Below are positions 16,369 through 24,288 of a stretch of 39,004 nt of DNA, piece after piece. The position numbers and the translations under genes were made by a program. This stretch comes from Natrialba chahannaoensis JCM 10990 (GTDB taxonomy: Archaea > Halobacteriota > Halobacteria > Halobacteriales > Natrialbaceae). The notes beneath the pieces were generated by a model. It saw only the letters and a program-made list of their open reading frames with translations, was not told the DNA's origin and did not search any database. The stretch is taken from the NCBI RefSeq assembly GCF_000337135.1, contig NZ_AOIN01000092.1, forward strand, positions 98,557 to 137,560. The letters are read 5' to 3'. Positions within the stretch are counted from its first letter, which is position 1, and each line of letters begins with the position of its first letter.

Positions 16369-19089
16369 CTACTCAGACGCCAGCAGCGCCGCCTCTGGCG
16401 GCTCACCGCGTTCGAGCCGCGAGCGGTTTGAGGTCGCGTCCTTCTCGACACGAACCAGCGAGTCCGCCGCGCCGACGAGTTCCTGATCGTGGCTGACGAC
16501 GACGATCTGTTCGACACCTAGGTCGCGCATCGACTCGACCAGCGAAACGAGTTGGGTCACGTGGCCGGAGTCGAGAAACACCGTCGGCTCGTCGAGGATC
16601 AGCGGCGGCATCGGCGCGGCACCGTCGACACCCTCCGCGAGCAGCCGGTAGATCGCACACCGCAGACTGAGGTTGAACAGCGCCCGTTCGCCGCCGGATA
16701 GCTGTTCTGGATCGAGACTCTCGCCGTCCTTCTGGTACACCGTTAGCTGGTAGTCGCCGTCCAGATCGATCGCCGCGTAGGAGTCGTTCTGGTAGACCAG
16801 TTCGAACGTCTCGTTCAACAGTCGCTCTAAGGTCTCGACGTTCTGCTGGCGCAGATCCGAGCGCAACTCGCCGTAGGTCGTCTGCAGGGTTTCGGCCTCG
16901 TCGTACAGCGACTCGAGTGTCTCGCATGTTTCTTCGACTGCGTCGAGTCGATCACGCAGGCGCTCGAGTTCGTCGAGTTTCTCCTCGACGCCGCCGACCT
17001 TCCCTTGCACGTCGTCGCGCTGTGCCTCGAGGTCGTCGAGTTTCTCCTCGACCTGCTCGATGTAGGTCTCGGCGTTCTGGCAGTCCTCGCGGGCGGCCTC
17101 GGCACGAGCGTCGTCGAACTCGCCCTCGAGTTCGCGCTTGCGGTCGCGCTTTGCCGATAGTGTTTCACGGCGCTCCTCGTTCATCTCCTGCCAGTCGGCA
17201 CGGCGCTCGCGGCGCGTCTCGATCTGGCGGTCAAGCTCGGCGCACTCATCGGCGATCTCGCGCACCCGTTCCAGCGTCTGCAGCGTCTCCTTGATCTCGC
17301 TGCGCTCGCCGTTGATCTCGCCGAGTTGGACCCGAACGTCGTCGACCTCCGACTCGAGTTCCGCTGCCTCCTCGCGCTTCGTTTCGGCTTCGGACTCGAG
17401 ATCGTCGGCTTCCTTGCGCAGGTTGCCACACTGCTCGCGCCGGTCGGCGATTGTCTCGCGTTTCTGGCTCAGGAGTTGCTCGACATTGTCGCGGTTGTCC
17501 TCGAGCCGTTCGACGCGGCGTTCGGCCTCCCGCAGGTCCTCGATCTGCTCGATACGGTCGTCAATCGTCTCGAGTTCGGCTGTGAGTGCTTCCCGCTCGG
17601 ACTCGAGTGCCGCTGCCTCCTCGCGCTTTTCGGCGAGCACGTCGACGTGGGGCGAGTCTTCAACGGACTGGCCACACTCCGGACACTTGCCCTCCTCGAG
17701 CAGCGCTTCGGCCTCCTCGATGGCGTTCTCAATGGTCCTGAGATCGGCGGTGAGATCGTTGCGCTCGGAGACCACGTCCTCGCGGTCGGACTCGAGTGCC
17801 GCGAGCCGTGTTTTGGCCTCGCCGAACGCGACGGTCAGGTCGTCTGCTGTGTCTTTGTCTCCGCCAGCGAACCGCCCTCGAAGCGCCTCGATCTCGTCTT
17901 CGAGCTCCGAGAGCTTCTCCTCGCGGTCGTCAATCTCGGACTCCGTCGTCTCGAGTTCGCTCTCGATTTCGTCGGCATCCGTGCGCGCCTCGTCGGCCCG
18001 TGTTTCGAGGTCGTCACCCTCCTCGCGGAGCCGGTCGGCGGTCTCCGTTTTCGTCTGGATCGAGACGCGAACGTCTGCGAGGTCGTCCTGGAGCTCTTCG
18101 TCTCGCTCCTCGAGCTCGCCGATGTGATACTCGACGCTCGTCTCGGCTCCGTCCTCCGCAGCGGGGTTGACCTCGCGCTCAAGGTCGGCGAGCAGTTCGT
18201 CGCGCTCCTCGGCAAGTTCCTCACGCTCTGCTTTCCGCTCGCGAATCTCGTCTTTGGCATCCTCGCGGTCGCGCTCGGTGTCGTTGATCTTCGACTGCAA
18301 CTCCTCGATCTCCTCGCCGAGCGTCTCGATCTCCTCGCGGGTCTCTTCGTGGCGCTCGAGCACCTCCTGGGCCGTTTCGAGCGTCTCCACGGCCTGGTCT
18401 CGCTGGGCCTCGTAGCGGTCTATCTGTTCCGTAAGCTCATCGCGGTCGGACTCGAGTGCGTTCAGCGTTTCGTGGAGATCCTGCTCCTCTTTTTGCTCGA
18501 CCTGCGAGCGGACGTCATCGAGGACCTCCCGCTGGCCGTCGAGGACGGACTTAACCCCGAGTCGTGCATCGCTCGCGCGCTCGCGGTACTCCTCGAGTGC
18601 CCCCAGCTGGAGCAGGTCGTCGATCATGTCCTGGCGCTCGCTCGGCGAGGCGTGGATGAGTTTGTTGACCTCGCCCTGGCGGACGTACGCGCAGTTGACG
18701 AACGCCTCGGCGTCCATTCGCAGGAGTTCGGTGACCGTTTTGCGCACGTCGCGTGCGCCTTCGATGGTGTCTTCGGGCGTCTCGAGGACGCACTTGGTCG
18801 TCGTTGCGCGGTCGCCGCGCAGTTTGAGGTGGCGTTCGATGTGGTAGTCGCGGTTGTCGTGGGTAAACCAGAGTTCGACCTCCGACTCGTCCTCGCCGGT
18901 CGTAATCACGTCGTCGAGCGTGCGGTCGTCGAGCGCCTTCGAGCCGTAGAGGGCGAAGAAGACGGCCTCGAGCAGCGTCGATTTCCCGCTGCCGTTGACG
19001 CCGTGGACGACGGTGACGCCGCGCTCTAAGGTGAGGTCGGCGTCGCCGTAGCACTTGAAGTTCAGCATGCGGACGCGGTCGACTCTCAT
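16369..19089 (-). CDS. rad50: DNA double-strand break repair ATPase Rad50
   Basis: 906 aa SMC-like ATPase that works with Mre11 in break processing. Walker A GVNGSGKST (30-38) and the Q-loop in YVRQGEVN are in the N-terminal lobe. A long Glu/Arg-rich coiled coil surrounds the zinc hook Cys469-Pro-Glu-Cys472. The ABC signature LSGGE (797-801) and Walker B LILDEP with Asp833-Glu834 are in the C-terminal lobe. The start codon overlaps the mre11 stop (ATGA). A GGTGAT sequence 6 nt upstream matches the 16S 3' end and acts as a plausible ribosome binding site. Several long plus-strand ORFs here are shadows of the coiled coil. Confidence 0.96.
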   Translation of the reverse strand: MRVDRVRMLNFKCYGDADLTLERGVTVVHGVNGSGKSTLLEAVFFALYGSKALDDRTLDDVITTGEDESEVELWFTHDNRDYHIERHLKLRGDRATTTKCVLETPEDTIEGARDVRKTVTELLRMDAEAFVNCAYVRQGEVNKLIHASPSERQDMIDDLLQLGALEEYRERASDARLGVKSVLDGQREVLDDVRSQVEQKEEQDLHETLNALESDRDELTEQIDRYEAQRDQAVETLETAQEVLERHEETREEIETLGEEIEELQSKINDTERDREDAKDEIRERKAEREELAEERDELLADLEREVNPAAEDGAETSVEYHIGELEERDEELQDDLADVRVSIQTKTETADRLREEGDDLETRADEARTDADEIESELETTESEIDDREEKLSELEDEIEALRGRFAGGDKDTADDLTVAFGEAKTRLAALESDREDVVSERNDLTADLRTIENAIEEAEALLEEGKCPECGQSVEDSPHVDVLAEKREEAAALESEREALTAELETIDDRIEQIEDLREAERRVERLEDNRDNVEQLLSQKRETIADRREQCGNLRKEADDLESEAETKREEAAELESEVDDVRVQLGEINGERSEIKETLQTLERVREIADECAELDRQIETRRERRADWQEMNEERRETLSAKRDRKRELEGEFDDARAEAAREDCQNAETYIEQVEEKLDDLEAQRDDVQGKVGGVEEKLDELERLRDRLDAVEETCETLESLYDEAETLQTTYGELRSDLRQQNVETLERLLNETFELVYQNDSYAAIDLDGDYQLTVYQKDGESLDPEQLSGGERALFNLSLRCAIYRLLAEGVDGAAPMPPLILDEPTVFLDSGHVTQLVSLVESMRDLGVEQIVVVSHDQELVGAADSLVRVEKDATSNRSRLERGEPPEAALLASE

Positions 19090-20507
19090 GCGAAATCACC
19101 CAGTGAGGCGTGGTCGGCGTCCCGGTCCGGCTCCGTGCCGGACTCCGCCTCGCCCGCTGTGTCACTTTCGGCTGTGTCATGCTCGGCTGTGTCACCCTCA
19201 GGATCTGTCGGGGACTCATCGTCGGCTGTGGCAGCTGCTGACGTTTCGGTGTCTTCGGTGCCTCCGGTGCCCGAGCCAGCGGCCGCCGAGAGCTGATCCG
19301 CAACCGTCGTCACATCCTCGTCCTCCGGCGCGCGCTCCGGTGCCGGCTCGAACGCAGACCGGTCGTCTTCGAGGAGGTCCCGAACGCGGCGCTCGACTGA
19401 CTCCCGGACGTTCGAATCGGGCAGGTCGTCGTTGCGGACCGTCTCGTCGATACTGCGTGCGGCGTCACTGAGTCCGAGGTCGCGGATTCGGTCTCGGACG
19501 GCCGCGTCCGGGTCGGCGAAGCTCACCGAGACCTCCTCGGCCTCGTCGGGGATGTCGCGCCGGTCGTTCATCCGGGCGACGAGTGCGCCGCGGTCGAGTG
19601 CGAGTTCCTCGACGGCGGCGGGGGTGATGGGACGGCCATCGCCCTCGACGGTGACGATGACGACGGCGTCTTCGACGTCGTGCTGGCGGACGCGCTCCTG
19701 AACGCGGTCGATTCCTTCCTCCTCCTCGAGTTCGACATCGACGAAGACGAAGTCGCGGGTGTCGGTGAGCGAGCGGCGGGTGATGGCGACCTCGTCACCG
19801 CTGGCCCCCTCGGTCGTGGCCTCACTCTCGTCAGCCGCGGACTCGAACGTCACCAGATTGTAGCCTCGCGCTTCGCGTTCGCTCGCGCTCGCGCGCTCGG
19901 TCGACCCACAGTAGGTCACCCAGGTGTCGCACACCTCGGCGGTGTCTGGCTTGTGGTTGTCGCCGAGGAGGACGGCGTCGAACTCGACCGTGGCCTCTTC
20001 GAGCATTCGCTCCGTATCCCAATCGGCGTGGGCGAACGGCTCGAACAGCCCGTGGCTCACCAGCGCCGCGTGGCTTGCAGCATCGGGAACTTGCTCAAAC
20101 TCGTACTCGAGTCCCTCGCGTCGCGAGCGCGGGACGAAGTCCTGGCCGTAGAAGGCGACGTTGCCGACGACTTCGGGGTTGGGGCCGAGTCGCGTTGCGA
20201 GGCCGATATCGGCGAAGAGGTCGAGCCACTGGGCGTCGCGTTTGCCCTCGTGGTTGCCGACGACGGCGAGGAAGGGGATGTCTACAGCTGCAAGCGTTCG
20301 AAGGACATCGATGGTTCCCTGAAGGTCGACCAGTCCGGGCCGGCGGTCGTGAAAGAGGTCGCCGGCGTGGATGACGGCGTCGACGTCCGCTGAAACCGCA
20401 TCCTCGGCGACGTTGCGAAACGCCTTGAGGAAGTCTCGTCGGCGGGCGGGCGAGTTGTACTGCTGGTACCCGAGGTGGGTGTCGCCCGTGTGTATCACCC
20501 GTGTCAT
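19086..20507 (-). CDS. mre11: DNA double-strand break repair nuclease Mre11
   Basis: 473 aa. Metallophosphatase motifs are complete: Asp9 and His11 (GDTHLG), Asp50 (HAGDLFHD), Asn85-His86 (VGNHEG), His152 (SHG) and His185 (GDNHKPD). This is a Mn-dependent nuclease that forms the MR complex with Rad50. From about residue 395 the C-terminus becomes low-complexity (Thr, Glu, Asp, Ala, Gly), a tail typical of haloarchaeal proteins. It is first in the mre11-rad50 operon with a 4-nt overlap. A TATA-like CTTTA box lies about 28 bp upstream. Confidence 0.95.
   Translation of the reverse strand: MTRVIHTGDTHLGYQQYNSPARRRDFLKAFRNVAEDAVSADVDAVIHAGDLFHDRRPGLVDLQGTIDVLRTLAAVDIPFLAVVGNHEGKRDAQWLDLFADIGLATRLGPNPEVVGNVAFYGQDFVPRSRREGLEYEFEQVPDAASHAALVSHGLFEPFAHADWDTERMLEEATVEFDAVLLGDNHKPDTAEVCDTWVTYCGSTERASASEREARGYNLVTFESAADESEATTEGASGDEVAITRRSLTDTRDFVFVDVELEEEEGIDRVQERVRQHDVEDAVVIVTVEGDGRPITPAAVEELALDRGALVARMNDRRDIPDEAEEVSVSFADPDAAVRDRIRDLGLSDAARSIDETVRNDDLPDSNVRESVERRVRDLLEDDRSAFEPAPERAPEDEDVTTVADQLSAAAGSGTGGTEDTETSAAATADDESPTDPEGDTAEHDTAESDTAGEAESGTEPDRDADHASLGDFA
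19147..19200. repeat. Imperfect 15-bp repeats in the Mre11 tail
   Basis: Copies of CGGCTGTGTCA with short spacers repeat about every 15 bp and encode DTAEH/DTAES units in the disordered tail of Mre11. This looks like slippage expansion in a region under weak constraint. Confidence 0.5.
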
Positions 20508-20531
20508 TGTCCCGTCGTTAGACAGGCGGCC

Positions 20532-20538
20532 CTAAAGT
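20532..20538 (-). promoter_or_regulatory. TATA-like box of mre11-rad50
   Basis: Minus-strand ACTTTAG is centred about 28 bp before ATG 20507. Confidence 0.4.
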
Positions 20539-20702
20539 GGTTCCGCGACCGGAGTGAAAGTAGTCTCCGTTGAGAGATTCGCCATGAGAGATCCGCAGAT
20601 GTGACTCCTCAAAAACGGTATCGCAGCGAGAGCAGCCGTCGCCCTAATTCCACCCCGATTTTCCACACGATCGCTGTCGAAAGTGACCCAGAACCCGCGA
20701 AC

Positions 20703-20975
20703 TTAGGCGTCGATATCGAGACTGTAGAGACGCTTGCGTGCGTCTGAGAACGAAAATCGCGAGTCGACAACGTTCTCCTCGTCGAGGCGGTTCAGTGCGT
20801 ACCGAACCGTCCGCGCTGGCAGCAATGTCTCGTCTGCAATCTCTTGCTGCGTCATCGTATCGTTGTACTCGAGTACCTTCGCGACTAGCTTCGCGCTTGG
20901 TGGGAGATCTCGGACATCATCCCAACTTCCTCGATCCTGTTCGGACCCCTGTCGAAACGTTTCTGACGCGCTCAT
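20703..20975 (-). CDS. Small winged-helix transcription regulator (MarR/TrmB-like)
   Basis: 90 aa. After a polar N-terminus, residues 27-88 form one winged helix: LPPSAKLVAKVLEY, TMTQQEIADETLLPARTV, RYALNRLDEENVVDSRFS and a wing ending RKRLYSL. No ligand domain is present. It probably binds DNA as a dimer. The target is unknown. Homologues sit near mre11 or pan in related genomes as far as I recall. A clear TATA box lies 30 bp upstream, so it is transcribed alone and divergently from pan. Confidence 0.82.
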   Translation of the reverse strand: MSASETFRQGSEQDRGSWDDVRDLPPSAKLVAKVLEYNDTMTQQEIADETLLPARTVRYALNRLDEENVVDSRFSFSDARKRLYSLDIDA

Positions 20976-21001
20976 CGTATACCCTTTACCAAATACGAGG
21001 T

Positions 21002-21009
21002 AATAATAT
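21002..21009 (-). promoter_or_regulatory. TATA box of the small wHTH gene
   Basis: The AT-rich AATAATAT (minus ATATTATT) is centred about 30 bp before ATG 20975. Confidence 0.55.
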
Positions 21010-21193
21010 TTTCTGTTTAGTGTAATGTCTAACAGTTATATTGGGATTTGTCACGGTTTTCGTGACAGTCAATTAGAACGGACTATCGAGTATCGAGCGG
21101 CTGATTTAGACGTCAGTCGAATTGCGTCGAGCCGGGTGTAGACGGTGAATCTGTCGGTTCCAGCGGTTGCAGGCTTGGTGGTTGACCCGAAGC

Positions 21194-21201
21194 CTCTTAT
21201 G
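21194..21201 (+). promoter_or_regulatory. TATA-like box of pan
   Basis: CTCTTATG is centred about 27 bp before ATG 21225. It favours a leaderless start at GTG 21222 or ATG 21225. Confidence 0.45.
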
Positions 21202-21224
21202 AGCCAACACCCAAAGGTCGGGTG

Positions 21225-22442
21225 ATGACTGACACTGTGGACGACGTCGACCTCCCATATGACGAGGACGAGGCGTCCCAACAGGAGAAAATTCAGGCGC
21301 TCGAGGACAAGCTGGAGGTCCTCGAGTCGCAAAACGAGGAGATGCGAGACAAGCTCCTCGATGCGAACGCCGAGAACAACAAGTACCAGCAGAAGCTCGA
21401 GCGGCTCACGCACGAGAACAAGAAGCTAAAGCAGTCCCCGCTGTTCGTCGCCACCGTCCAGGAGATGACCGACGAGGGCGTCATCATCAAACAGCACGGG
21501 AACAACCAGGAAGCGCTGACCGAAGTGACTGACGAGATGCGCGAGGAGATCGAACCCGATGCCCGGGTCGCCGTCAATAACTCCCTCTCTATCGTCAAGA
21601 CTCTGTCTAGCGAGACGGATGTCCGGGCCCGCGTGATGGAAGTCACCGAAAGCCCCGAGGTCAGCTACGAGGATATCGGGGGTCTCGAAGAGCAGATGCA
21701 GGAAGTTCGTGAGACCGTCGAGATGCCACTCGAGAAGCCGGAGATGTTCGACGATGTTGGCATCGATCCGCCAAGCGGCGTTTTGCTGTATGGCCCGCCG
21801 GGAACCGGGAAGACGATGCTCGCGAAGGCCGTCGCCAACCAGACCAACGCCACCTTCATCAAGATGGCTGGCTCCGAGCTGGTTCACAAGTTCATCGGTG
21901 AGGGTGCGAAACTGGTCCGTGACCTGTTCAAGGTTGCCCGCGAGCACGAGCCCGCCGTCATCTTCATCGATGAAATCGACGCTATCGCGGCCAAGCGGAC
22001 GGAGTCAAAGACCTCCGGCGACGCCGAGGTCCAGCGGACGATGATGCAGTTGCTCTCCGAGATGGATGGCTTCGAGGACCGCGGCGAGATCCGCATCATC
22101 GCCGCCACCAACCGCTTCGACATGTTAGACCGTGCGATTCTCCGCCCCGGTCGCTTCGACCGTCTCATTGAGGTTCCAAAGCCGAACCAGGAGGGTCGCG
22201 AGATCATCTTCGAGATCCACACCCGCGGGATGAACGTCGCCGACGATGTCGACTTTGCCGAACTGGCTGCCGAGGCCGAGAAGGCCTCTGGTGCCGACGT
22301 CAAGGCGATCTGTACCGAAGCCGGGATGTTCGCCATCCGCGACGAACGCACCGAGATCCAGATGGAAGACTTCCTCGGCGCGTGGGAGAAGGTTCAGGCC
22401 GAATCCGACGAGACCGAAGAGGTCTCGAAGACGTTCGCCTGA
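21225..22442 (+). CDS. pan: Proteasome-activating nucleotidase (PAN, AAA+ ATPase)
   Basis: 405 aa from ATG 21225 (a GTG codon just before it could add one residue). Residues 15-72 form the N-terminal coiled coil, 73-140 the OB domain. The AAA+ core has Walker A GPPGTGKT (190-197), Walker B VIFIDE (245-250), sensor Asn296 and Arg307/Arg310 as arginine fingers. The hexamer unfolds proteins and feeds them to the 20S proteasome. The C-terminus is KTFA; the classic hydrophobic-Tyr-X gate-opening end is not perfect here. The OB/AAA sequence is close to Haloferax PanA as I remember it. Confidence 0.95.
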   Translation: MTDTVDDVDLPYDEDEASQQEKIQALEDKLEVLESQNEEMRDKLLDANAENNKYQQKLERLTHENKKLKQSPLFVATVQEMTDEGVIIKQHGNNQEALTEVTDEMREEIEPDARVAVNNSLSIVKTLSSETDVRARVMEVTESPEVSYEDIGGLEEQMQEVRETVEMPLEKPEMFDDVGIDPPSGVLLYGPPGTGKTMLAKAVANQTNATFIKMAGSELVHKFIGEGAKLVRDLFKVAREHEPAVIFIDEIDAIAAKRTESKTSGDAEVQRTMMQLLSEMDGFEDRGEIRIIAATNRFDMLDRAILRPGRFDRLIEVPKPNQEGREIIFEIHTRGMNVADDVDFAELAAEAEKASGADVKAICTEAGMFAIRDERTEIQMEDFLGAWEKVQAESDETEEVSKTFA

Positions 22443-22672
22443 TTGACGCGCCTCGTTCGATCGACCGTCCGCAGTCGTCCGGTTCAATGCGATCGGTTTT
22501 TCGGGTACGCAGGCAGCCGTGTTTTCTGACTGCGCGACGTTACTCCTCCAATTGATCACTCCAACTCGAGTCCCAACGCTGTTGAAATGCGGTTCTGTGC
22601 GTGAGAGAACGGTGTAACGTTTCGAAAACGGGCGATGGTTCGGTAGAATCGAACCGAGTGAACGTGTGGCGA
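22443..22672. other. Intergenic region after pan
   Basis: No gene was found. A run of five T at 22497-22501 about 55 bp after the pan stop codon may help termination. The 45-aa gene on the other strand ends at 22673. Confidence 0.3.
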
Positions 22673-22810
22673 TTACAACGCGGTGAAGATGAGCCACGGT
22701 ACGATGAACAGCGCCACGGTCATCACCGCGAGGATCAGCAGATAGCCGATGCCGGTGCCGACCGCGGTGAGCCAGGATGGATGGTTGAACTCGGAGAGAT
22801 CGACTGCCAT
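22673..22810 (-). CDS. Small single-pass membrane protein (45 aa)
   Basis: ATG 22810 to TAA 22673. About 20 polar residues (MAVDLSEFNHPSWLTAVGTG) precede one strongly hydrophobic helix (IGYLLILAVMTVALFIVPWL). The promoter position, codon use and membrane helix support a real gene. No function is known, and small proteins of this type are common in haloarchaea. It is divergent from guaAA and convergent with pan. Confidence 0.68.
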   Translation of the reverse strand: MAVDLSEFNHPSWLTAVGTGIGYLLILAVMTVALFIVPWLIFTAL

Positions 22811-22833
22811 ATTTCTACCGTTCGGTGATAAGA

Positions 22834-22841
22834 GTATAAAC
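22834..22841 (-). promoter_or_regulatory. TATA box of the 45-aa membrane protein
   Basis: Minus-strand GTTTATAC is centred about 27 bp before ATG 22810, a strong match that fixes the start codon. Confidence 0.6.
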
Positions 22842-22931
22842 GTACCGGAGACATGTGTCGAGCGATACCGAAGACAGGTGTGGGGCAACAGGAGTGGACG
22901 ACAAGCGCCACACCGAGAATCGTTTCCGGTC

Positions 22932-22941
22932 CGCTTTTACC
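22932..22941 (+). promoter_or_regulatory. TATA-like box of guaAA
   Basis: CGCTTTTACC is centred about 28 bp before ATG 22965, as expected for a leaderless message. Confidence 0.45.
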
Positions 22942-22964
22942 GAGTGACTGGCTAGACACCGTCA

Positions 22965-23519
22965 ATGACGAAGATCGTCGTGGTGGACAACCACGGACAG
23001 TTCACGCACCTAGAACGCCGGGCGCTTCGCGATCTCGGCGTGGAGACTGAGTTGATCGACAACGACACGCCGCCCGAAGATATCGACGCAGACGGCGTCG
23101 TCCTCTCGGGTGGCCCCGACATGGATCGGACCGGGAAGTCAGCTGACTATCTCACCGCCGACGTTCCCGTCCTCGGGATCTGTCTCGGTATGCAACTCAT
23201 CGCCGACGAGCTTGGCGGCCGCGTTGACAGCGGCGACTACGGCGGCTACGCTGACGTGACGGTCGAACTGACCGACGAGGACGACCCGCTCACCGGTAGT
23301 CTTCACCCCGAAACGCGCGTCTGGGCAAGCCACGCCGACGAGGTGGTCGAACTCCCCGATGGCTTCGAGCGAACCGCGACGAGCGATGTCTGCGGTATCG
23401 AAGCGATCAGCGATACCGACCGTGACCTCTACGGTGTCCAGTGGCATCCTGAGGTCGCCCACACCGCGGAAGGCGACGTAATATTCGAGAACTTCCGGGA
23501 TATCTGCGAGGCAAACTGA
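22965..23519 (+). CDS. guaAA: GMP synthase subunit A (glutamine amidotransferase)
   Basis: 184 aa, the usual size for the separate archaeal amidotransferase subunit. It frees ammonia from glutamine for the conversion of XMP to GMP by subunit B. The class I triad is visible: Cys73 (GICLGMQ), His161 and Glu163 (WHPEV). The oxyanion region LSGGPDMDRTG is at 48-58. Subunit B is not in the window. The gene stands alone with its own promoter. Confidence 0.94.
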   Translation: MTKIVVVDNHGQFTHLERRALRDLGVETELIDNDTPPEDIDADGVVLSGGPDMDRTGKSADYLTADVPVLGICLGMQLIADELGGRVDSGDYGGYADVTVELTDEDDPLTGSLHPETRVWASHADEVVELPDGFERTATSDVCGIEAISDTDRDLYGVQWHPEVAHTAEGDVIFENFRDICEAN

Positions 23520-23774
23520 ACCGGACTGCACTGCGTCGGCACTCTCTGCTGTCGCACTCGAGTTGGCGCTGTCTCCTTCGTGGCTTCTCTCTATTCTGAT
23601 CTCTCTCTCCCGTTCTGCGCTGATTCTCGTCTCTATTCACTCTGCAATCGGTCCCCCGTCGGACCGTTTGACACGCTCGTGTGAGCGGCCAGTTCGCCGA
23701 ACCCGATTCAACGTTTGACCTTTTGTTTGGCACGACCGCCACGCTATTGGACGCGCACCCGAATGTGAGTGCTA
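23520..23774. other. Intergenic region with a pyrimidine-rich tract
   Basis: No gene was found. About 23567-23645 is unusually rich in C and T on the plus strand, which would give a U/C-rich RNA 3' of guaAA and may serve as its terminator. A promoter-like CCTTTTGTTT lies at about 23719-23728 ahead of lutC. Confidence 0.35.
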
Positions 23775-24287
23775 ATGTCAACCGACACTGACGCTGTCGG
23801 CCAGTTGGAACACGCACTCGACGAACTCGAGGTCAGTCTGGAACGTGTGTCCGCGGCCGAGGCGAGCGACCGACTCGCGGCGCTGCTCACGGAGCCAGCC
23901 ATCGGTGTGGAACTCCCGTTCGAGGGCGTTTCTCTCCCAGCGCCCGTCACGACCGAGCCGACGGCTGCTACCCTCGCTGACGCACAGATCGGGATCACGC
24001 CGGCGACGTTCGCGATTGCGGAGTACGGCACCGTTGCAATCGAATCCCGAGCGGCTGGTGATGAACCGATCAGCGTCTATCCGGAACATCACATCGCTAT
24101 CGTCGCGGCGAGCGACGTCGTTCCCGACCTCGCGGGCGGATTCGGCCGCCTCGCGGATCGGTTCGCGGCAGGCGGCGACAGCATCGTCTTCGCCACAGGC
24201 CGGAGCGCGACCGCCGATATGGGCGACCTCGTCCACGGCGTCCACGGCCCCGGCGAAGTGACCGTGATCGTGCTGGAGGACCGGTAA
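23775..24287 (+). CDS. lutC: LUD-domain protein, LutC type (lactate utilization)
   Basis: 170 aa from ATG 23775; upstream in-frame GTG codons are less likely because this ATG gives the normal N-terminus. The LUD core is recognisable: IGITPATFAIAEYGTVAIES, then the EHHIAIVAASDVVPDL segment and the end GPGEVTVIVLEDR. In bacteria LutABC oxidizes L-lactate to pyruvate through Fe-S subunits, and LutC is the subunit without clusters. The gene ends one base before the lutB-lutA fusion starts, so they are surely co-transcribed. Confidence 0.85.
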   Translation: MSTDTDAVGQLEHALDELEVSLERVSAAEASDRLAALLTEPAIGVELPFEGVSLPAPVTTEPTAATLADAQIGITPATFAIAEYGTVAIESRAAGDEPISVYPEHHIAIVAASDVVPDLAGGFGRLADRFAAGGDSIVFATGRSATADMGDLVHGVHGPGEVTVIVLEDR

Positions 24288-24288
24288 G

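Noticed and set aside
17326..19029. 567-aa plus-strand ORF opposite rad50
   Set aside because: Leu/Val-rich sequence is the mirror of the Glu/Arg coiled coil of Rad50; no independent motif or promoter.
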